Shown here in pieces: positions 33,839 through 43,178 of a DNA stretch of 64,000 bases. The position numbers and the translations under genes were made by a program. Numbering within the stretch: the stretch's first letter is position 1; every line of letters begins with the position of its first letter. The DNA comes from Lewinellaceae bacterium (GTDB taxonomy: Bacteria > Bacteroidota > Bacteroidia > Chitinophagales > Saprospiraceae): the NCBI GenBank assembly GCA_016711435.1, contig JADJSY010000017.1, positions 71,238-135,237 of the forward strand, given 5' to 3'. The notes under the pieces are model-generated. The model did no database searches. It was given only the letters and a program-made list of their open reading frames with translations, and was not told the DNA's origin.

Positions 33839-35521
33839 ATGATCAGATATTTATTCTTGTTGATTATTGGTTTTAGCCCACTGTTCGTATCAGCGCAGGA
33901 CAGCGGCGTGCCGTTTCAGGCGCCAACGAATCACCTACTCGGAAGGCTGGAGGTATTAACCGGTTTTCCCAGCCCCGTTCACCCGGAATTGCGAGAGATC
34001 AGCCGCCAGGATGCTGCAAATTATGCCATGGCTGTCGACTCCCTGGCTTCACTGCAAGGGCGGCTTGACCAGGCAGACATTCAATACATTTTTGACGATA
34101 ACAATGAGTTTTTACCGGACAGCCTGTACAGACGCAGTCGCAAACCTCTATTCAAATATTTTTATCGCTCGCCCGCTAATTTTCTCGAAGTAAATACGAA
34201 GGACTTTACCCTGCGGGCAAATCCGATGGTTCACTTTCAGGTGGGAAATGAAAGGGGCGACCCGGATCTCTTGTTCCAGAACCAGCGCGGTCTGGAAGTG
34301 CGCGGTACTGTAGACGATAAAGTGTTCTTTTACACCAATGTAGTGGAATCACAGGCCCGGTTTCCCGACTATGTCGGCAATCGGATCAATGTGTTCACGG
34401 CTCTTCCGGGGGGCGGTTTTTACAAATCTTACAACCCGCGTTTCCCAAAGGTGAACAATGCCTACGATTTTAATATCGCCAATGCCATCGTGGGATTTCA
34501 CATTACCCGGCATGTGGGTCTTCAACTCGGTCATGGCAGGCATTTTATCGGTAACGGCTATCGTTCTTTGTTCCTCTCGGATGTGGGAAGTCCGATGTTT
34601 TTCCTGAAACTGAACACGCGGGTATGGAAATTCCATTACCAGAATATTTTTATGGAACTCACGCCCGGCACCGCCAACCGATCCGGCAGTATGCGAATTG
34701 CGCGCAAATACGCCGCCATTCATTATCTGAATTATAAGGTCACGCCCAATTTTGCTTTTGGATTTTTTGAGTCTACCATCTTCAACAGAAGCCGGCAGTT
34801 TGAATTCCAGTACCTCAATCCGGTCATTTTATATCGAACGGTGGAAGGTATGATCGGTAGTCCTGACAATGTGCAGATCGGGCTGGATGTGCGCTGGAAC
34901 CTGTTTAAGCGAGTGCAGTTGTACGGACAGTTTTTAATCGACGAGTTTGTTTTTTCCTCCGTGGTCAGCCCGGATCAAAGCGGCTGGTGGGGAAATAAAT
35001 TTGGTATTCAGGCAGGCGTTAAATATTTTAATGCGTTTGGAATCAATCACCTGGATGTGCAATTTGAATACAACAGCGTACGACCTTACACGTATTCGCA
35101 TTTTGATTCGCTGAATAGTTATACCCACTACAACCAACCCCTGGCGCATCCTTTATGGTCTAATTTCAGGGAGTTTATCGGTCTCGCCCGTTTCCAGCCG
35201 CACCCGCGCCTGACCATCAACGGGCGCTTGATCCAGGCCAACATCGGTGATGACACGCCCGGACAAAACTGGGGGAACAATCCCCTGCTGAGCAATTCCT
35301 CCAGGGTGCAGGACTACGGCAATGAAATCGGTCAGGGCGATAACGCGCGTTTGCGCATCCTCGGACTGGATGCTGCCTGGATGTTGCACCACAACCTGTT
35401 TGTAGAAGGAAAATTCCTGTTGCGACAGAAAAACAGCGACAACGATGCGCTCGACCTGACTACACGCGTATTCAGCATCGGCATTCGGTTGAATATGTGG
35501 GGAAGGGAGTACGATTTTTAA
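33839..35521 (+). CDS. RemB/Wzi-like outer-membrane beta-barrel protein
   Basis: 560 residues from ATG 33839 with a signal peptide IRYLFLLIIGFSPLFVSAQ. The barrel-rich body has HVGLQLGHGRHFIGNGYRSL, YHYQN-type strands and RQFEFQYLNPVILYR motifs shared by RemB (gliding/adhesion protein of Flavobacterium) and Wzi capsule-assembly proteins. The chain ends with a beta strand and terminal Phe, as expected for Bam-inserted barrels. Context (deacetylase, acetyltransferase and UpxY next door) favours surface polysaccharide attachment; gliding is the alternative. Confidence 0.85.
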   Translation: MIRYLFLLIIGFSPLFVSAQDSGVPFQAPTNHLLGRLEVLTGFPSPVHPELREISRQDAANYAMAVDSLASLQGRLDQADIQYIFDDNNEFLPDSLYRRSRKPLFKYFYRSPANFLEVNTKDFTLRANPMVHFQVGNERGDPDLLFQNQRGLEVRGTVDDKVFFYTNVVESQARFPDYVGNRINVFTALPGGGFYKSYNPRFPKVNNAYDFNIANAIVGFHITRHVGLQLGHGRHFIGNGYRSLFLSDVGSPMFFLKLNTRVWKFHYQNIFMELTPGTANRSGSMRIARKYAAIHYLNYKVTPNFAFGFFESTIFNRSRQFEFQYLNPVILYRTVEGMIGSPDNVQIGLDVRWNLFKRVQLYGQFLIDEFVFSSVVSPDQSGWWGNKFGIQAGVKYFNAFGINHLDVQFEYNSVRPYTYSHFDSLNSYTHYNQPLAHPLWSNFREFIGLARFQPHPRLTINGRLIQANIGDDTPGQNWGNNPLLSNSSRVQDYGNEIGQGDNARLRILGLDAAWMLHHNLFVEGKFLLRQKNSDNDALDLTTRVFSIGIRLNMWGREYDF

Positions 35522-35538
35522 TCTTTTCAAACCATCTA

Positions 35539-35625
35539 AGTAGTTATCAGTTATCTGTTATTAGTTATCAGTGTTGATAATCAAGGATTTGCAAAGAATT
35601 TAATCTAAACTAATTTGCACACTTA
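35539..35625 (+). repeat. GTTATC heptamers plus ~45 bp element before the acetyltransferase gene
   Basis: Heptamers GTTATCA/GTTATCT/GTTATTA (35542-35572) are followed by GTGTTGATAATCAAGGATTT, GCAAAGAATTTAATCTAAAC and TAATTTGCACACTTACT. The copy at 24104-24155 is nearly the same. The TTTG at 35588-35591 and AATTTG at 35612-35617 could act as promoter boxes. Confidence 0.8.
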
Positions 35626-35638
35626 CTCAATCCCACTC

Positions 35639-36211
35639 ATGGCCTACTTCGCACATCCGACTGCTGTAATCGACGATGGTTGCACCATTGGCAACGGATC
35701 AAAAATCTGGCATTTCAGCCACGTCATGCCCCAATCCGAAATGGGTGAAAATTGCATACTCGGTCAAAACGTGCTGGTGTCGTCTCATGTCAAACTGGGC
35801 AACAACGTAAAAGTGCAGAACAACGTGTCTATCTACACGGGCGTCGTCTGCGAAGACGATACCTTTCTCGGGCCGAGTATGGTGTTTACCAATGTGATCA
35901 ATCCAAGAAGTTTTATAGAACGAAAAAACGAATTCAGAACCACTTTGGTAAAAAAAGGCGCCACCATCGGCGCCAACGCAACGGTCATCTGCGGCCTTAC
36001 CATCGGAGAATATGCGCTCATCGGCGCCGGCGCGGTCGTGACCAGAGACGTACCGGCATTTGCTTTGGTGGTAGGTAATCCGGCGCGTCAGATCGGTTGG
36101 GTAAGCCGCTACGGACATCGCCTACATTTTGATGAACACAATCGCGCAGTGTGTCCGGAAACCAAAGAGGAATATACAAAAGCGGGTTCAGTTGTTATAT
36201 GGACAAGATAA
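35639..36211 (+). CDS. WbpD/WlbB-like hexapeptide-repeat N-acetyltransferase
   Basis: 190 residues from ATG 35639 (an earlier in-frame non-conserved start exists). The left-handed beta-helix hexapeptide repeats run from ~5 to 150: HPTAVIDDGCTIGNGSKIWH, FSHVMPQSEMGENCILGQNV, then VFTNVINPRS and GAGAVVTRDVPAFALVVGNP. This is the signature of enzymes acetylating the 3-amino group of UDP-2-acetamido-3-amino-glucuronate in O-antigen or exopolysaccharide pathways (WbpD/WlbB). Its last 13 bp overlap the UpxY-like gene, so they are co-expressed. Confidence 0.9.
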   Translation: MAYFAHPTAVIDDGCTIGNGSKIWHFSHVMPQSEMGENCILGQNVLVSSHVKLGNNVKVQNNVSIYTGVVCEDDTFLGPSMVFTNVINPRSFIERKNEFRTTLVKKGATIGANATVICGLTIGEYALIGAGAVVTRDVPAFALVVGNPARQIGWVSRYGHRLHFDEHNRAVCPETKEEYTKAGSVVIWTR

Positions 36212-36738
36212 TCAATCAGTTAGATGAAAATGAGCCGCGCTGGTTTGCTGTGTATACACGTTCCAAAAGCGAGAAATTGGTACAGCGGATGCTCAGTAAA
36301 AAAGGGCTGCATGCTTATTTGCCTATACAGCGATTGATGCGGCATTACACCCGGAGCACGCGAATGGTGGAAAAACCGCTCATCAATTGTTACGTCTTTG
36401 TCAGGATTGTTAAGAACCAGTACGTGCCGGTTCTGGAAACAGAGCACGTCAAAGGTTTTGTCAAGTTCAATAAAAACATGATTGCCATACCGGAACACGA
36501 AATCGATATTTTACGCCGAATTACCCTGGAAGACGGACTCGATGTGGAAGTGATTGAAGGACACCTCGCAGAAGGGGATCCCGTTGAAATATCGGCGGGC
36601 GCCTTGATGGGCATGAAAGGACGCATTGTAAAATCGGAAGGCAAACGCAAATTTCAGGTTGAACTCAGTTACTTGTTTCACAGCCTGCTGATTACGATAG
36701 ATACGGCGTTCCTGGAGAAAACCAAATTTGGTTATTAG
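36199..36738 (+). CDS. UpxY-family NusG-like transcription antiterminator
   Basis: 179 residues from ATG 36199. The NGN domain begins RWFAVYTRSKSEKLVQRML and includes YVFVRIVKNQYVPVL; the KOW region has GDPVEISAGALMGMKGRIV. UpxY proteins of Bacteroides allow read-through of capsule operons by binding the leader and polymerase. Usually they are the first gene of the locus they control; here it follows the acetyltransferase with a 13-bp overlap and is followed by a heptamer array and metH, so its polysaccharide locus may be elsewhere or lost. Confidence 0.88.
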   Translation: MDKIINQLDENEPRWFAVYTRSKSEKLVQRMLSKKGLHAYLPIQRLMRHYTRSTRMVEKPLINCYVFVRIVKNQYVPVLETEHVKGFVKFNKNMIAIPEHEIDILRRITLEDGLDVEVIEGHLAEGDPVEISAGALMGMKGRIVKSEGKRKFQVELSYLFHSLLITIDTAFLEKTKFGY

Positions 36739-36880
36739 TTATCTGTTATCAGTTATCCGGTTTCAGGCTGGAACGGAGCAAGAATGCAGCAAGCCAAAAG
36801 ATAACTGAACACGAATAACTGATAACAATAAGGGGCGCCTATAACCGAAGATAACTGATAACGGATAACTAATAACTAAT
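36731..36880. repeat. GTTATC heptamer inverted repeat before metH
   Basis: Left arm 36732-36756 and right arm 36851-36876 are nearly complementary (one mismatch in ~25). Between them are TTTCAGGCTGGAAC, a shared flank of several arrays, and additional heptamers at 36801-36826. The array begins inside the last codons of the UpxY-like gene. Confidence 0.8.
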
Positions 36881-36888
36881 AATGTCCT

Positions 36889-36896
36889 TAAATTTG
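36889..36896 (+). promoter_or_regulatory. -7 box of the metH promoter
   Basis: TAAATTTG matches TAnnTTTG, 21 nt before the GTG start of metH. No cobalamin riboswitch fold or B12 box was seen upstream. Confidence 0.5.
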
Positions 36897-36917
36897 CACT
36901 CTAATTAAGACTGACCC

Positions 36918-39900
36918 GTGACGAAAAACATATTCGACAGCCTGAACCAGGCCGCTACATCCCGTATTCTCGTCATCGACGGGGCTATGGGAACTATGAT
37001 TCAACGCTACCACTTGCAGGAAAACGATTTCCGCGGAGAGCGATTCCGCGATTTTCACAAAGATTTGCAGGGCAACAACGACTTGTTGTCCATCACCCGC
37101 CCGGATGTGATTGAAGAAATTCACCGGCAATACCTCGATGCAGGCGCTGATATTATTGAAACCAATACCTTCAGCAGCACCAGTATTGCACAGGCGGATT
37201 ATGATTTGCAGGAAATTGCCTACGAACTCAACCTGGCAGCCGCCCGCTGCGCGCGAAGTGCTGTCGATGCGTTTCTGGAAAAACATGGTTCGGATCGCGC
37301 CAAATTTGTTGCCGGAGCCATCGGGCCGCTCAATAAAACCCTGAGTCTTTCGCCGGATGTCAACAATCCGGGTTTTCGGGCGCTCACGTTTGATGAAGCC
37401 AAAAATGCTTATGCCGAACAGGTACGCGGCCTGATAGACGGCGGAGCGGATATTATTCTGGTGGAGACCATTTTCGATACGCTCAACTGCAAAGCCGCAT
37501 TGTACGCCATCGACGAGGTTTTTGAGGAAAAAGGGCAAAAACTGCCCATTATGATATCCGGAACGATCACGGACGCTTCCGGACGCACCCTGAGCGGCCA
37601 GACCGTGGAGGCTTTCTGGATTGCTGTGAAACACGCGCGCCCCTGGTCGGTCGGTCTGAACTGCGCGTTGGGCGCCGAAGAAATGCGCCCCTATATTGAA
37701 GTGTTGTCTAACATTGCCGATTGTTACATCAGCGCCTACCCCAATGCAGGCCTGCCCAATGAATTCGGGGAATACGACCAGACACCGCACGAAATGTGCG
37801 CATTTATCGAAGAATTTGCCCTTTCGGGTTTTGTGAACATCGTGGGCGGTTGCTGCGGTACCACGCCGCCGCACATCGAGCACATTGCCAAACACGTCAA
37901 AAATATTGCGCCCCGGGTGCCTCACAAACCCGAAGGGACTCCGTTGAGCATGTACAGCGGACTGGAGCCGCTGATTTTGCGGGAAAACATGAATTTTGTC
38001 AATATCGGGGAGCGCACCAACGTGACCGGATCCGCCAAATTTGCCAAACTGATTAAAGAAGGCAATTTCAATGAAGCGCTCACAGTGGCCCGCCAGCAAG
38101 TGGAAGGCGGCGCCCAGATCATCGATGTCAACATGGATGAAGGGCTGCTTGACTCTGAAAAGGCGATGGTCGATTTCCTGAACCTGATGTCTGCCGAACC
38201 CGATATTGCGCGGCTGCCCGTGATGGTAGACTCCTCCAAGTTTCAGGTGATCGAAGCCGGTTTAAAATGTTTGCAGGGTAAAAGCATCGTCAATTCCATT
38301 TCGATGAAAGAAGGCATTCCCGAATTTATCCGGCAGGCGAAAATATGCCGTCGTTTCGGTGCGGCGGTGGTGGTCATGGCTTTCGACGAACAGGGACAGG
38401 CTGACACAATGCAACGCAAAGTGGACATCTGTCAGCGCGCCTATAAAATCCTGACTGAGCAGGTTGGTTTTGACCCCACAGACATCATTTTTGACCCCAA
38501 TATTTTCGCGGTGGCCACCGGCATTGAAGAGCACAATGAGTATGCTATTCACTTTATTGAAGCAACCCGCCAAATCAAAGCCAGTTGCCCGGGCGCCAAA
38601 GTAAGTGGCGGTGTCAGCAACTTGTCGTTCTCTTTCCGGGGCAACAATGCGGTGCGGGAAGCGATGCACTCCGCCTTTTTGTACCATGCCACCCGCGCGG
38701 GTATGGACATGGGAATTGTAAATGCAGGAATGCTGGAAATTTACGAGGAAATTCCAAAAGAATTGTTGCAACGTATTGAAGATGTGTTGTTTAACCGGTC
38801 TCCCGATGCCACCGAGGAATTGGTAAAACTGGCAGAATCCTTTAAAAATACGGGCGGAAAAACCATCGAGGAAGACCTTGCCTGGCGCAATGAACCGGTG
38901 CAGCAGCGCATCATTCACGCCCTCGTCCGGGGTATCGATAAATTTGTGGAAGAGGATACCGAGGCAGCCCGTTTGTTGTATCCCTCTCCTATTCAGGTGA
39001 TTGAAGGCCCGCTCATGGACGGCATGAATGTGGTGGGGGATCTGTTCGGCGCGGGCAAAATGTTTTTGCCGCAGGTGGTGAAATCGGCCCGCGTGATGAA
39101 AAAAGCGGTGGCCTATTTGGAACCGTTTATCCAGGCCCAAAAAGGCGGCAACACCAGCGCCAAGGGTAAAATTCTCATGGCTACGGTAAAAGGAGACGTG
39201 CATGATATTGGTAAAAATATCGTCGGCGTCGTGTTGTCCTGCAACAACTACGATATTGTGGATTTGGGCGTTATGGTTTCGGCTGATAAAATTTTAAAAA
39301 CAGCCCGCGAAGAAAATGTTGATATTATCGGCCTTTCGGGGCTTATCACGCCTTCGCTCGACGAAATGGTACATGTGGCCAAGGAAATGCAGCGCCTCAA
39401 TTTCCATATCCCGCTGCTCATTGGCGGCGCCACTACTTCCAAAACGCACACGGCAGTGAAAATAGAGCCGCAATACTCGAATGCGCCGGTGGTGCATGTG
39501 CTGGATGCCAGTCGCAGCGTTGCGGTAGTCAGTTCTTTACTTACAAAAAATGAGGCTGATAATCAGGCGTTTATGGCCGGCATACGCCAGGAATACGACC
39601 AGATTCGGGTACAACGGGCGGGAAGGCAATCTTCCAAGCAGTACTTGTCGCTGGCTCAGGCGCGCGCAAACAAATGGCAGTTTGACTGGGAAAATTACAC
39701 CCCGCCTCAGCCGAAATTCACGGGCGTCAAAACCTTTGATAATTACTCCCTGGAAGAACTTTCCGAATACATCGACTGGACGCCGTTTTTCCAGAGCTGG
39801 CAATTGGCCGGCAAATATCCGGCAATCCTGGAGGATGAAGTGGTCGGCGTGGAGGCTAAAAAACTTTACCACGACGCCCAGGTCATGCTCCGGCAAATCA

Positions 39901-40637
39901 TCGACGGGAAATGGCTGACGGCACGTGGCGTGATCGGCATTTTCCCTGCAAATGCTGTCAACAGCGACGATATTGCAGTATATGAACCGGACAGCGATCG
40001 CAGTAAAGCAACGCCGCTGCTTACCTTGCATCACCTGCGCCAGCAAAACCTGAAAGCGGCAGATCAACCCAATTTTTGCCTCAGTGATTTTATCCAGCCG
40101 GAAAACGACCATCTGCCTCCGGATCATATCGGCGCTTTTGCCGTCACCGCCGGCATCGGTATCGAGCCGCATGTCAAACGTTTTGAAGCAGCGCACGACG
40201 ATTATTCCGCTATTTTGCTGAAAGCGCTGGCCGACCGACTGGCCGAGGCATTTGCAGAAAGGATGCACGAGCGTGTGCGCAAGGAATTTTGGGGTTATGC
40301 CGCTCAAGAAAATTTGGACACCCAGAAACTGATAGAAGAAGCTTACGAAGGTATACGCCCGGCGCCCGGCTACCCGGCCTGCCCGGAACACACCGAAAAA
40401 CGCAGTTTGTGGCAACTTCTGCAACCGGAACAAAATGCGGGTATGATTTTAACGGAAAGTTGCGCCATGTACCCCGCCGCTGCTGTCAGCGGTTGGTATT
40501 TCAGCCACCCGGCATCCAAATATTTCGGTCTGGGACAAATCGGCAAAGACCAGGTGGAAAGTTATGCCCGCCGCAAGGGAATGATGACTGCGGAGGCGGA
40601 AAGGTGGCTGGCGCCGGTACTGAACTACGATGTTTAG
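36918..40637 (+). CDS. metH: Cobalamin-dependent methionine synthase
   Basis: 1239 residues from GTG 36918. The homocysteine-binding domain (~15-325) has zinc ligands Cys249 (GLNCALG) and Cys312/Cys313 (GGCCGTTPPH). The folate-binding domain (~350-620) has NFVNIGERTNVTGS. The cap and cobalamin domain (~650-890) has the cobalt ligand His762 in GDVHDIGKNIVG. The C-terminal AdoMet reactivation domain (~930-1230) contains RPAPGYPACPEH. It transfers methyl from methyl-tetrahydrofolate to homocysteine. All modules are present in one chain, as in E. coli MetH. The upstream DNA is a heptamer repeat array; the gene ends on an inverted repeat shared with a convergent gene. Confidence 0.98.
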   Translation: MTKNIFDSLNQAATSRILVIDGAMGTMIQRYHLQENDFRGERFRDFHKDLQGNNDLLSITRPDVIEEIHRQYLDAGADIIETNTFSSTSIAQADYDLQEIAYELNLAAARCARSAVDAFLEKHGSDRAKFVAGAIGPLNKTLSLSPDVNNPGFRALTFDEAKNAYAEQVRGLIDGGADIILVETIFDTLNCKAALYAIDEVFEEKGQKLPIMISGTITDASGRTLSGQTVEAFWIAVKHARPWSVGLNCALGAEEMRPYIEVLSNIADCYISAYPNAGLPNEFGEYDQTPHEMCAFIEEFALSGFVNIVGGCCGTTPPHIEHIAKHVKNIAPRVPHKPEGTPLSMYSGLEPLILRENMNFVNIGERTNVTGSAKFAKLIKEGNFNEALTVARQQVEGGAQIIDVNMDEGLLDSEKAMVDFLNLMSAEPDIARLPVMVDSSKFQVIEAGLKCLQGKSIVNSISMKEGIPEFIRQAKICRRFGAAVVVMAFDEQGQADTMQRKVDICQRAYKILTEQVGFDPTDIIFDPNIFAVATGIEEHNEYAIHFIEATRQIKASCPGAKVSGGVSNLSFSFRGNNAVREAMHSAFLYHATRAGMDMGIVNAGMLEIYEEIPKELLQRIEDVLFNRSPDATEELVKLAESFKNTGGKTIEEDLAWRNEPVQQRIIHALVRGIDKFVEEDTEAARLLYPSPIQVIEGPLMDGMNVVGDLFGAGKMFLPQVVKSARVMKKAVAYLEPFIQAQKGGNTSAKGKILMATVKGDVHDIGKNIVGVVLSCNNYDIVDLGVMVSADKILKTAREENVDIIGLSGLITPSLDEMVHVAKEMQRLNFHIPLLIGGATTSKTHTAVKIEPQYSNAPVVHVLDASRSVAVVSSLLTKNEADNQAFMAGIRQEYDQIRVQRAGRQSSKQYLSLAQARANKWQFDWENYTPPQPKFTGVKTFDNYSLEELSEYIDWTPFFQSWQLAGKYPAILEDEVVGVEAKKLYHDAQVMLRQIIDGKWLTARGVIGIFPANAVNSDDIAVYEPDSDRSKATPLLTLHHLRQQNLKAADQPNFCLSDFIQPENDHLPPDHIGAFAVTAGIGIEPHVKRFEAAHDDYSAILLKALADRLAEAFAERMHERVRKEFWGYAAQENLDTQKLIEEAYEGIRPAPGYPACPEHTEKRSLWQLLQPEQNAGMILTESCAMYPAAAVSGWYFSHPASKYFGLGQIGKDQVESYARRKGMMTAEAERWLAPVLNYDV

Positions 40638-40761
40638 TGTATGGTGTTTGGTGTTTGTGTTTAGGTGAGGGGCCTTCCGAGCGTTGCGTTTGGGCCAAAT
40701 TACCCACAGTCGCCAAGGCGAAGCGCCCCAAACACTAAAAACGAAACACCAAACACTAATT
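40633..40761. repeat. GTGTTTGGT-word inverted repeat between convergent genes
   Basis: Words TTAGTGTATGGTGTTTGG at 40634-40655 pair with CCAAACACTAA-type words at 40728-40761; it starts at the metH stop and ends at the stop of the convergent HerA-like gene. Likely a two-way terminator. Confidence 0.75.
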
Positions 40762-42351
40762 TTAAAACCAACTTGTTTTCTTCCGCGCAGTTGTCTTGCT
40801 GCTCGTACTGCGCCGCGCGCCGCCAAGGCCGAATACGCCCAGCAGGCCGCGGGTGAGTTCGCGGGCAACGGTACGTCCGATTTGGCGGGCCAGCGGGTCT
40901 TTGGCAATCGTTTCAAGCATGCCCGGTTCTTCTTTCTGAGCGCGGCGCGGGGCTTCCGGCTCTTCTTGTTGCGCTTGTTGCGCCTGCATTTCCTGTACTT
41001 CCGCGATTTTACCGGACAGGATTTCATAAGCGCTTTCGCGGTCTATTTCCTGGTTGTATTTTCTGACAAGCGCCGAACGATTCAGGATTTGGTCGATTTC
41101 AGTCGGGGTCAGAATATCCATACGGCTCTCGGGTGCACGCATCAAAGTGTGCACGAGCGGCGTCGGAATCCCTTTTTCATTCAGTACACTGATAATGGCT
41201 TCACCGATTCCGAGCGCGGTCAGCAGGTCTTCCGTTTGATAATATTCCGTGATCGGGTAATTTTCGGCAGCCATTTTGATGGCCTTTCGGTCTTTTGCCG
41301 TGAATGCGCGCAGCGAGTGCTGCAATTTCAAACCCAATTGGGCCAGAATGCTTTCGGGGATATCTACCGGATTCTGGGTAATGAAATAAATACCCACACC
41401 TTTGGAACGAATTAACTTGATAATCGCCTCTAATTGACGCATCAGGGCCGGCGTTGCCTCCTGGAAAACGAGGTGGGCTTCGTCGATAAAAATACACAAT
41501 TTGGGTTGTTCCATGTCGCCTTCCTCCGGGAAAGAGGCGTAAATTTCAGCGAGCATTTGCAGCATAAAGGTGCTGAATAATTTGGGGCGATCCTGAATAT
41601 CGGACAGGCGAACGATGCTGATGACGCCGCGTCCGTTTTCATCTATGCGAACGAGGTCCTGCACATCGAAGGAGACTTCGCCAAAAAACAGATCGGCGCC
41701 CTGTTGTTCCAGTTCTACTACTTTACGAAGGATAGTGGCGGCTGTGGCGGCGCTGAATTGTCCGTATTCGGCTTCAATTTCGACTTTGCCTTCATTGCCG
41801 AGGTATTGTAGTACTTTTTTGAAGTCTTTCAGATCGAGCAATGGCAGTTGGCGGTCGTCGCAGTATTTAAAAACCACCGATACTACCCCACCCTGCGTGT
41901 CATTCAATCCCAGGATACGCGAAAACAGTACTGGGCCGAATTCAATCACCGTTGTGCGGAGTCGCGCGCCTTTTTCACCTGAAAGTGACAGGAATTCCAC
42001 TGTAGAGCCAATTCCATGCCAGGAAATCCCGATTTTTCCGGCGCGTTCGGTGATTTTTGGATTATCGGTACCCGGCATGGCCACGCCCGAAAGGTCGCCT
42101 TTGATGTCCATCAACAAACTGGGCACCCCGTTGGCGGCGAGTTGTTCCGCTATGACCTGCAGGCTTTTTGTTTTACCGGTACCGGTGGCGCCTGCGATCA
42201 GGCCGTGCCTGTTCATGGTACGCAAGGGTACTTTCACCTGAAGGCCATGAATAGCCTCTCCGTCGAGCATAGCGCCGCCTAACACAATAGAGGAACCGGC
42301 AAACTGGTAGCCGGTTTGTATAATGGAAATAAATTCGTCTTTCTTAGCCAT
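40762..42351 (-). CDS. HerA-like P-loop ATPase (DUF853/YjgR family)
   Basis: 529 residues. Walker A is GATGTGKT (54-61) and Walker B LCIFIDEAHLVFQE near 290, with DIKGDLSG downstream of Walker A. This is the DUF853/YjgR branch of HerA-FtsK ATPases. The C-terminal ~90 residues include a Gln/Glu-rich coiled segment and a Lys-rich tail. These proteins are widespread and poorly characterised; unlike antiphage HerA partners, no nuclease or SIR2 neighbour is present, so a housekeeping role is favoured. Confidence 0.88.
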   Translation of the reverse strand: MAKKDEFISIIQTGYQFAGSSIVLGGAMLDGEAIHGLQVKVPLRTMNRHGLIAGATGTGKTKSLQVIAEQLAANGVPSLLMDIKGDLSGVAMPGTDNPKITERAGKIGISWHGIGSTVEFLSLSGEKGARLRTTVIEFGPVLFSRILGLNDTQGGVVSVVFKYCDDRQLPLLDLKDFKKVLQYLGNEGKVEIEAEYGQFSAATAATILRKVVELEQQGADLFFGEVSFDVQDLVRIDENGRGVISIVRLSDIQDRPKLFSTFMLQMLAEIYASFPEEGDMEQPKLCIFIDEAHLVFQEATPALMRQLEAIIKLIRSKGVGIYFITQNPVDIPESILAQLGLKLQHSLRAFTAKDRKAIKMAAENYPITEYYQTEDLLTALGIGEAIISVLNEKGIPTPLVHTLMRAPESRMDILTPTEIDQILNRSALVRKYNQEIDRESAYEILSGKIAEVQEMQAQQAQQEEPEAPRRAQKEEPGMLETIAKDPLARQIGRTVARELTRGLLGVFGLGGARRSTSSKTTARKKTSWF

Positions 42352-42400
42352 TTAATTGCTGGATAAACATGGTGTAAAACAGGTTTTCGGGAAACAGCCT

Positions 42401-42408
42401 CAAAAGTA
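42401..42408 (-). promoter_or_regulatory. -7 box of the HerA-like gene promoter
   Basis: The minus strand reads TACTTTTG, 50 nt upstream of the HerA-like ATG. Confidence 0.5.
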
Positions 42409-42530
42409 GTGGTACGAATTGATGATGCGCGAATTGTGGCGGAAAAAAGTATTACAGGGATTTGAGTTTTTGTACGCTTTGAAATGTGCGGCGGGTAAAG
42501 AAGTGTTAGACGTAGACCCCGGCTTACAAC

Positions 42531-42565
42531 AAAAAAGCCACCCGATCCTTATCAGACGGGTGGCT
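42531..42565 (-). terminator. Rho-independent terminator after the rhodanese gene
   Basis: A perfect 9-bp GC-rich stem (42536-42544 with 42557-42565), 12-nt loop, is followed on the minus strand by six U. It is 92 bp beyond the rhodanese stop, with a repeat array between. Confidence 0.8.
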
Positions 42566-42602
42566 CTTTGTATAATTTAAGTAAAAAGGGAAAATCAATT
42601 CA

Positions 42603-42660
42603 GGCTAAATTCCTTGCAAATGCTTGATTATCAGCACTGATAACCAATAACAGATAACTA
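42603..42660 (-). repeat. GTTATC heptamers plus ~45 bp element, minus orientation
   Basis: Read on the minus strand: heptamers GTTATCT/GTTATTG/GTTATCA, then GTGCTGATAATCAAGCATTT and GCAAGGAATTTAGCCTGAA. It is the same element as at 24104 and 35572 but lies downstream of a gene, so it is not only a promoter module. Confidence 0.75.
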
Positions 42661-42969
42661 TCTCACCGGAAGCCCTTCTTCTACCCAGGCATCTAATCCG
42701 CCATCGAGAATGGCCACGTCATTGTAGCCATGTTGCAGCAGGAATTTGGCGGCTTCTTTGCCTTTGTTGCCGATCCTCGACATGAGAATGACGGGTTTGT
42801 TGGTAGGCAATTCTCCGTAACGCTGGTCGAGTTCGCTAAAAGGCATTTTCAGCATTCTGTTGACATCCAATGTTTTGGAATCGGGGCTGGCATTGTCGCG
42901 CACATCTACCAAAACGCCACCGAGTATGTAGGCCGCGTAGGCCTCGCGCGGAGTAAAATTCTTAACCAT
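42658..42969 (-). CDS. Rhodanese-like domain protein, catalytic Cys replaced
   Basis: 103 residues from ATG 42969. Rhodanese fold signals are VLVDVRDNAS, MPFSELDQRYGELP and KEAAKFLLQHGYNDVAILDGG. In active members the loop reads C-R-x-G-N after the buried strand; here the sequence is VILMSRIGNKG, with Ser at the Cys position. The protein is therefore unlikely to be a sulfurtransferase and may bind a ligand or partner. A terminator follows it. Its gene is separate from the EAD pair upstream by 209 bp. Confidence 0.85.
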   Translation of the reverse strand: MVKNFTPREAYAAYILGGVLVDVRDNASPDSKTLDVNRMLKMPFSELDQRYGELPTNKPVILMSRIGNKGKEAAKFLLQHGYNDVAILDGGLDAWVEEGLPVR

Positions 42970-43178
42970 AGCAGTATCTTTCAAAATTTCAGGTTAACAA
43001 ATATTAGTTGTTAATTTCAGGTGTAAAGTTATACTAAATTTCCCCGAAACATCAAATAGTGAAATGACTATTTAACACCCTGAAAATATTCGAGCAGAAT
43101 GTGGGCAATGGCTTTTTTTGGAAAAATTATGATGCGGTTTCCTGTTTTTTGACAGAATATTTGTCTGAATTTAAAAAA

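Noticed and set aside
36739..36917. Cobalamin riboswitch upstream of metH
   Set aside because: The region is filled by GTTATC heptamers and no B12-box-like conserved core was seen.
36888..38099. Long minus-strand open frame antisense to metH
   Set aside because: metH is certain on the plus strand. The antisense frame has no family resemblance and arises from codon bias.
40684..41415. Plus-strand open frame antisense to the HerA-like gene
   Set aside because: It lacks domain signals, begins in a repeat array and mirrors a well-supported ATPase.
40762..42351. HerA-nuclease or HerA-SIR2 antiphage system
   Set aside because: The ATPase is of the DUF853/YjgR type and neither neighbour is a nuclease, SIR2 or DUF4297 gene.
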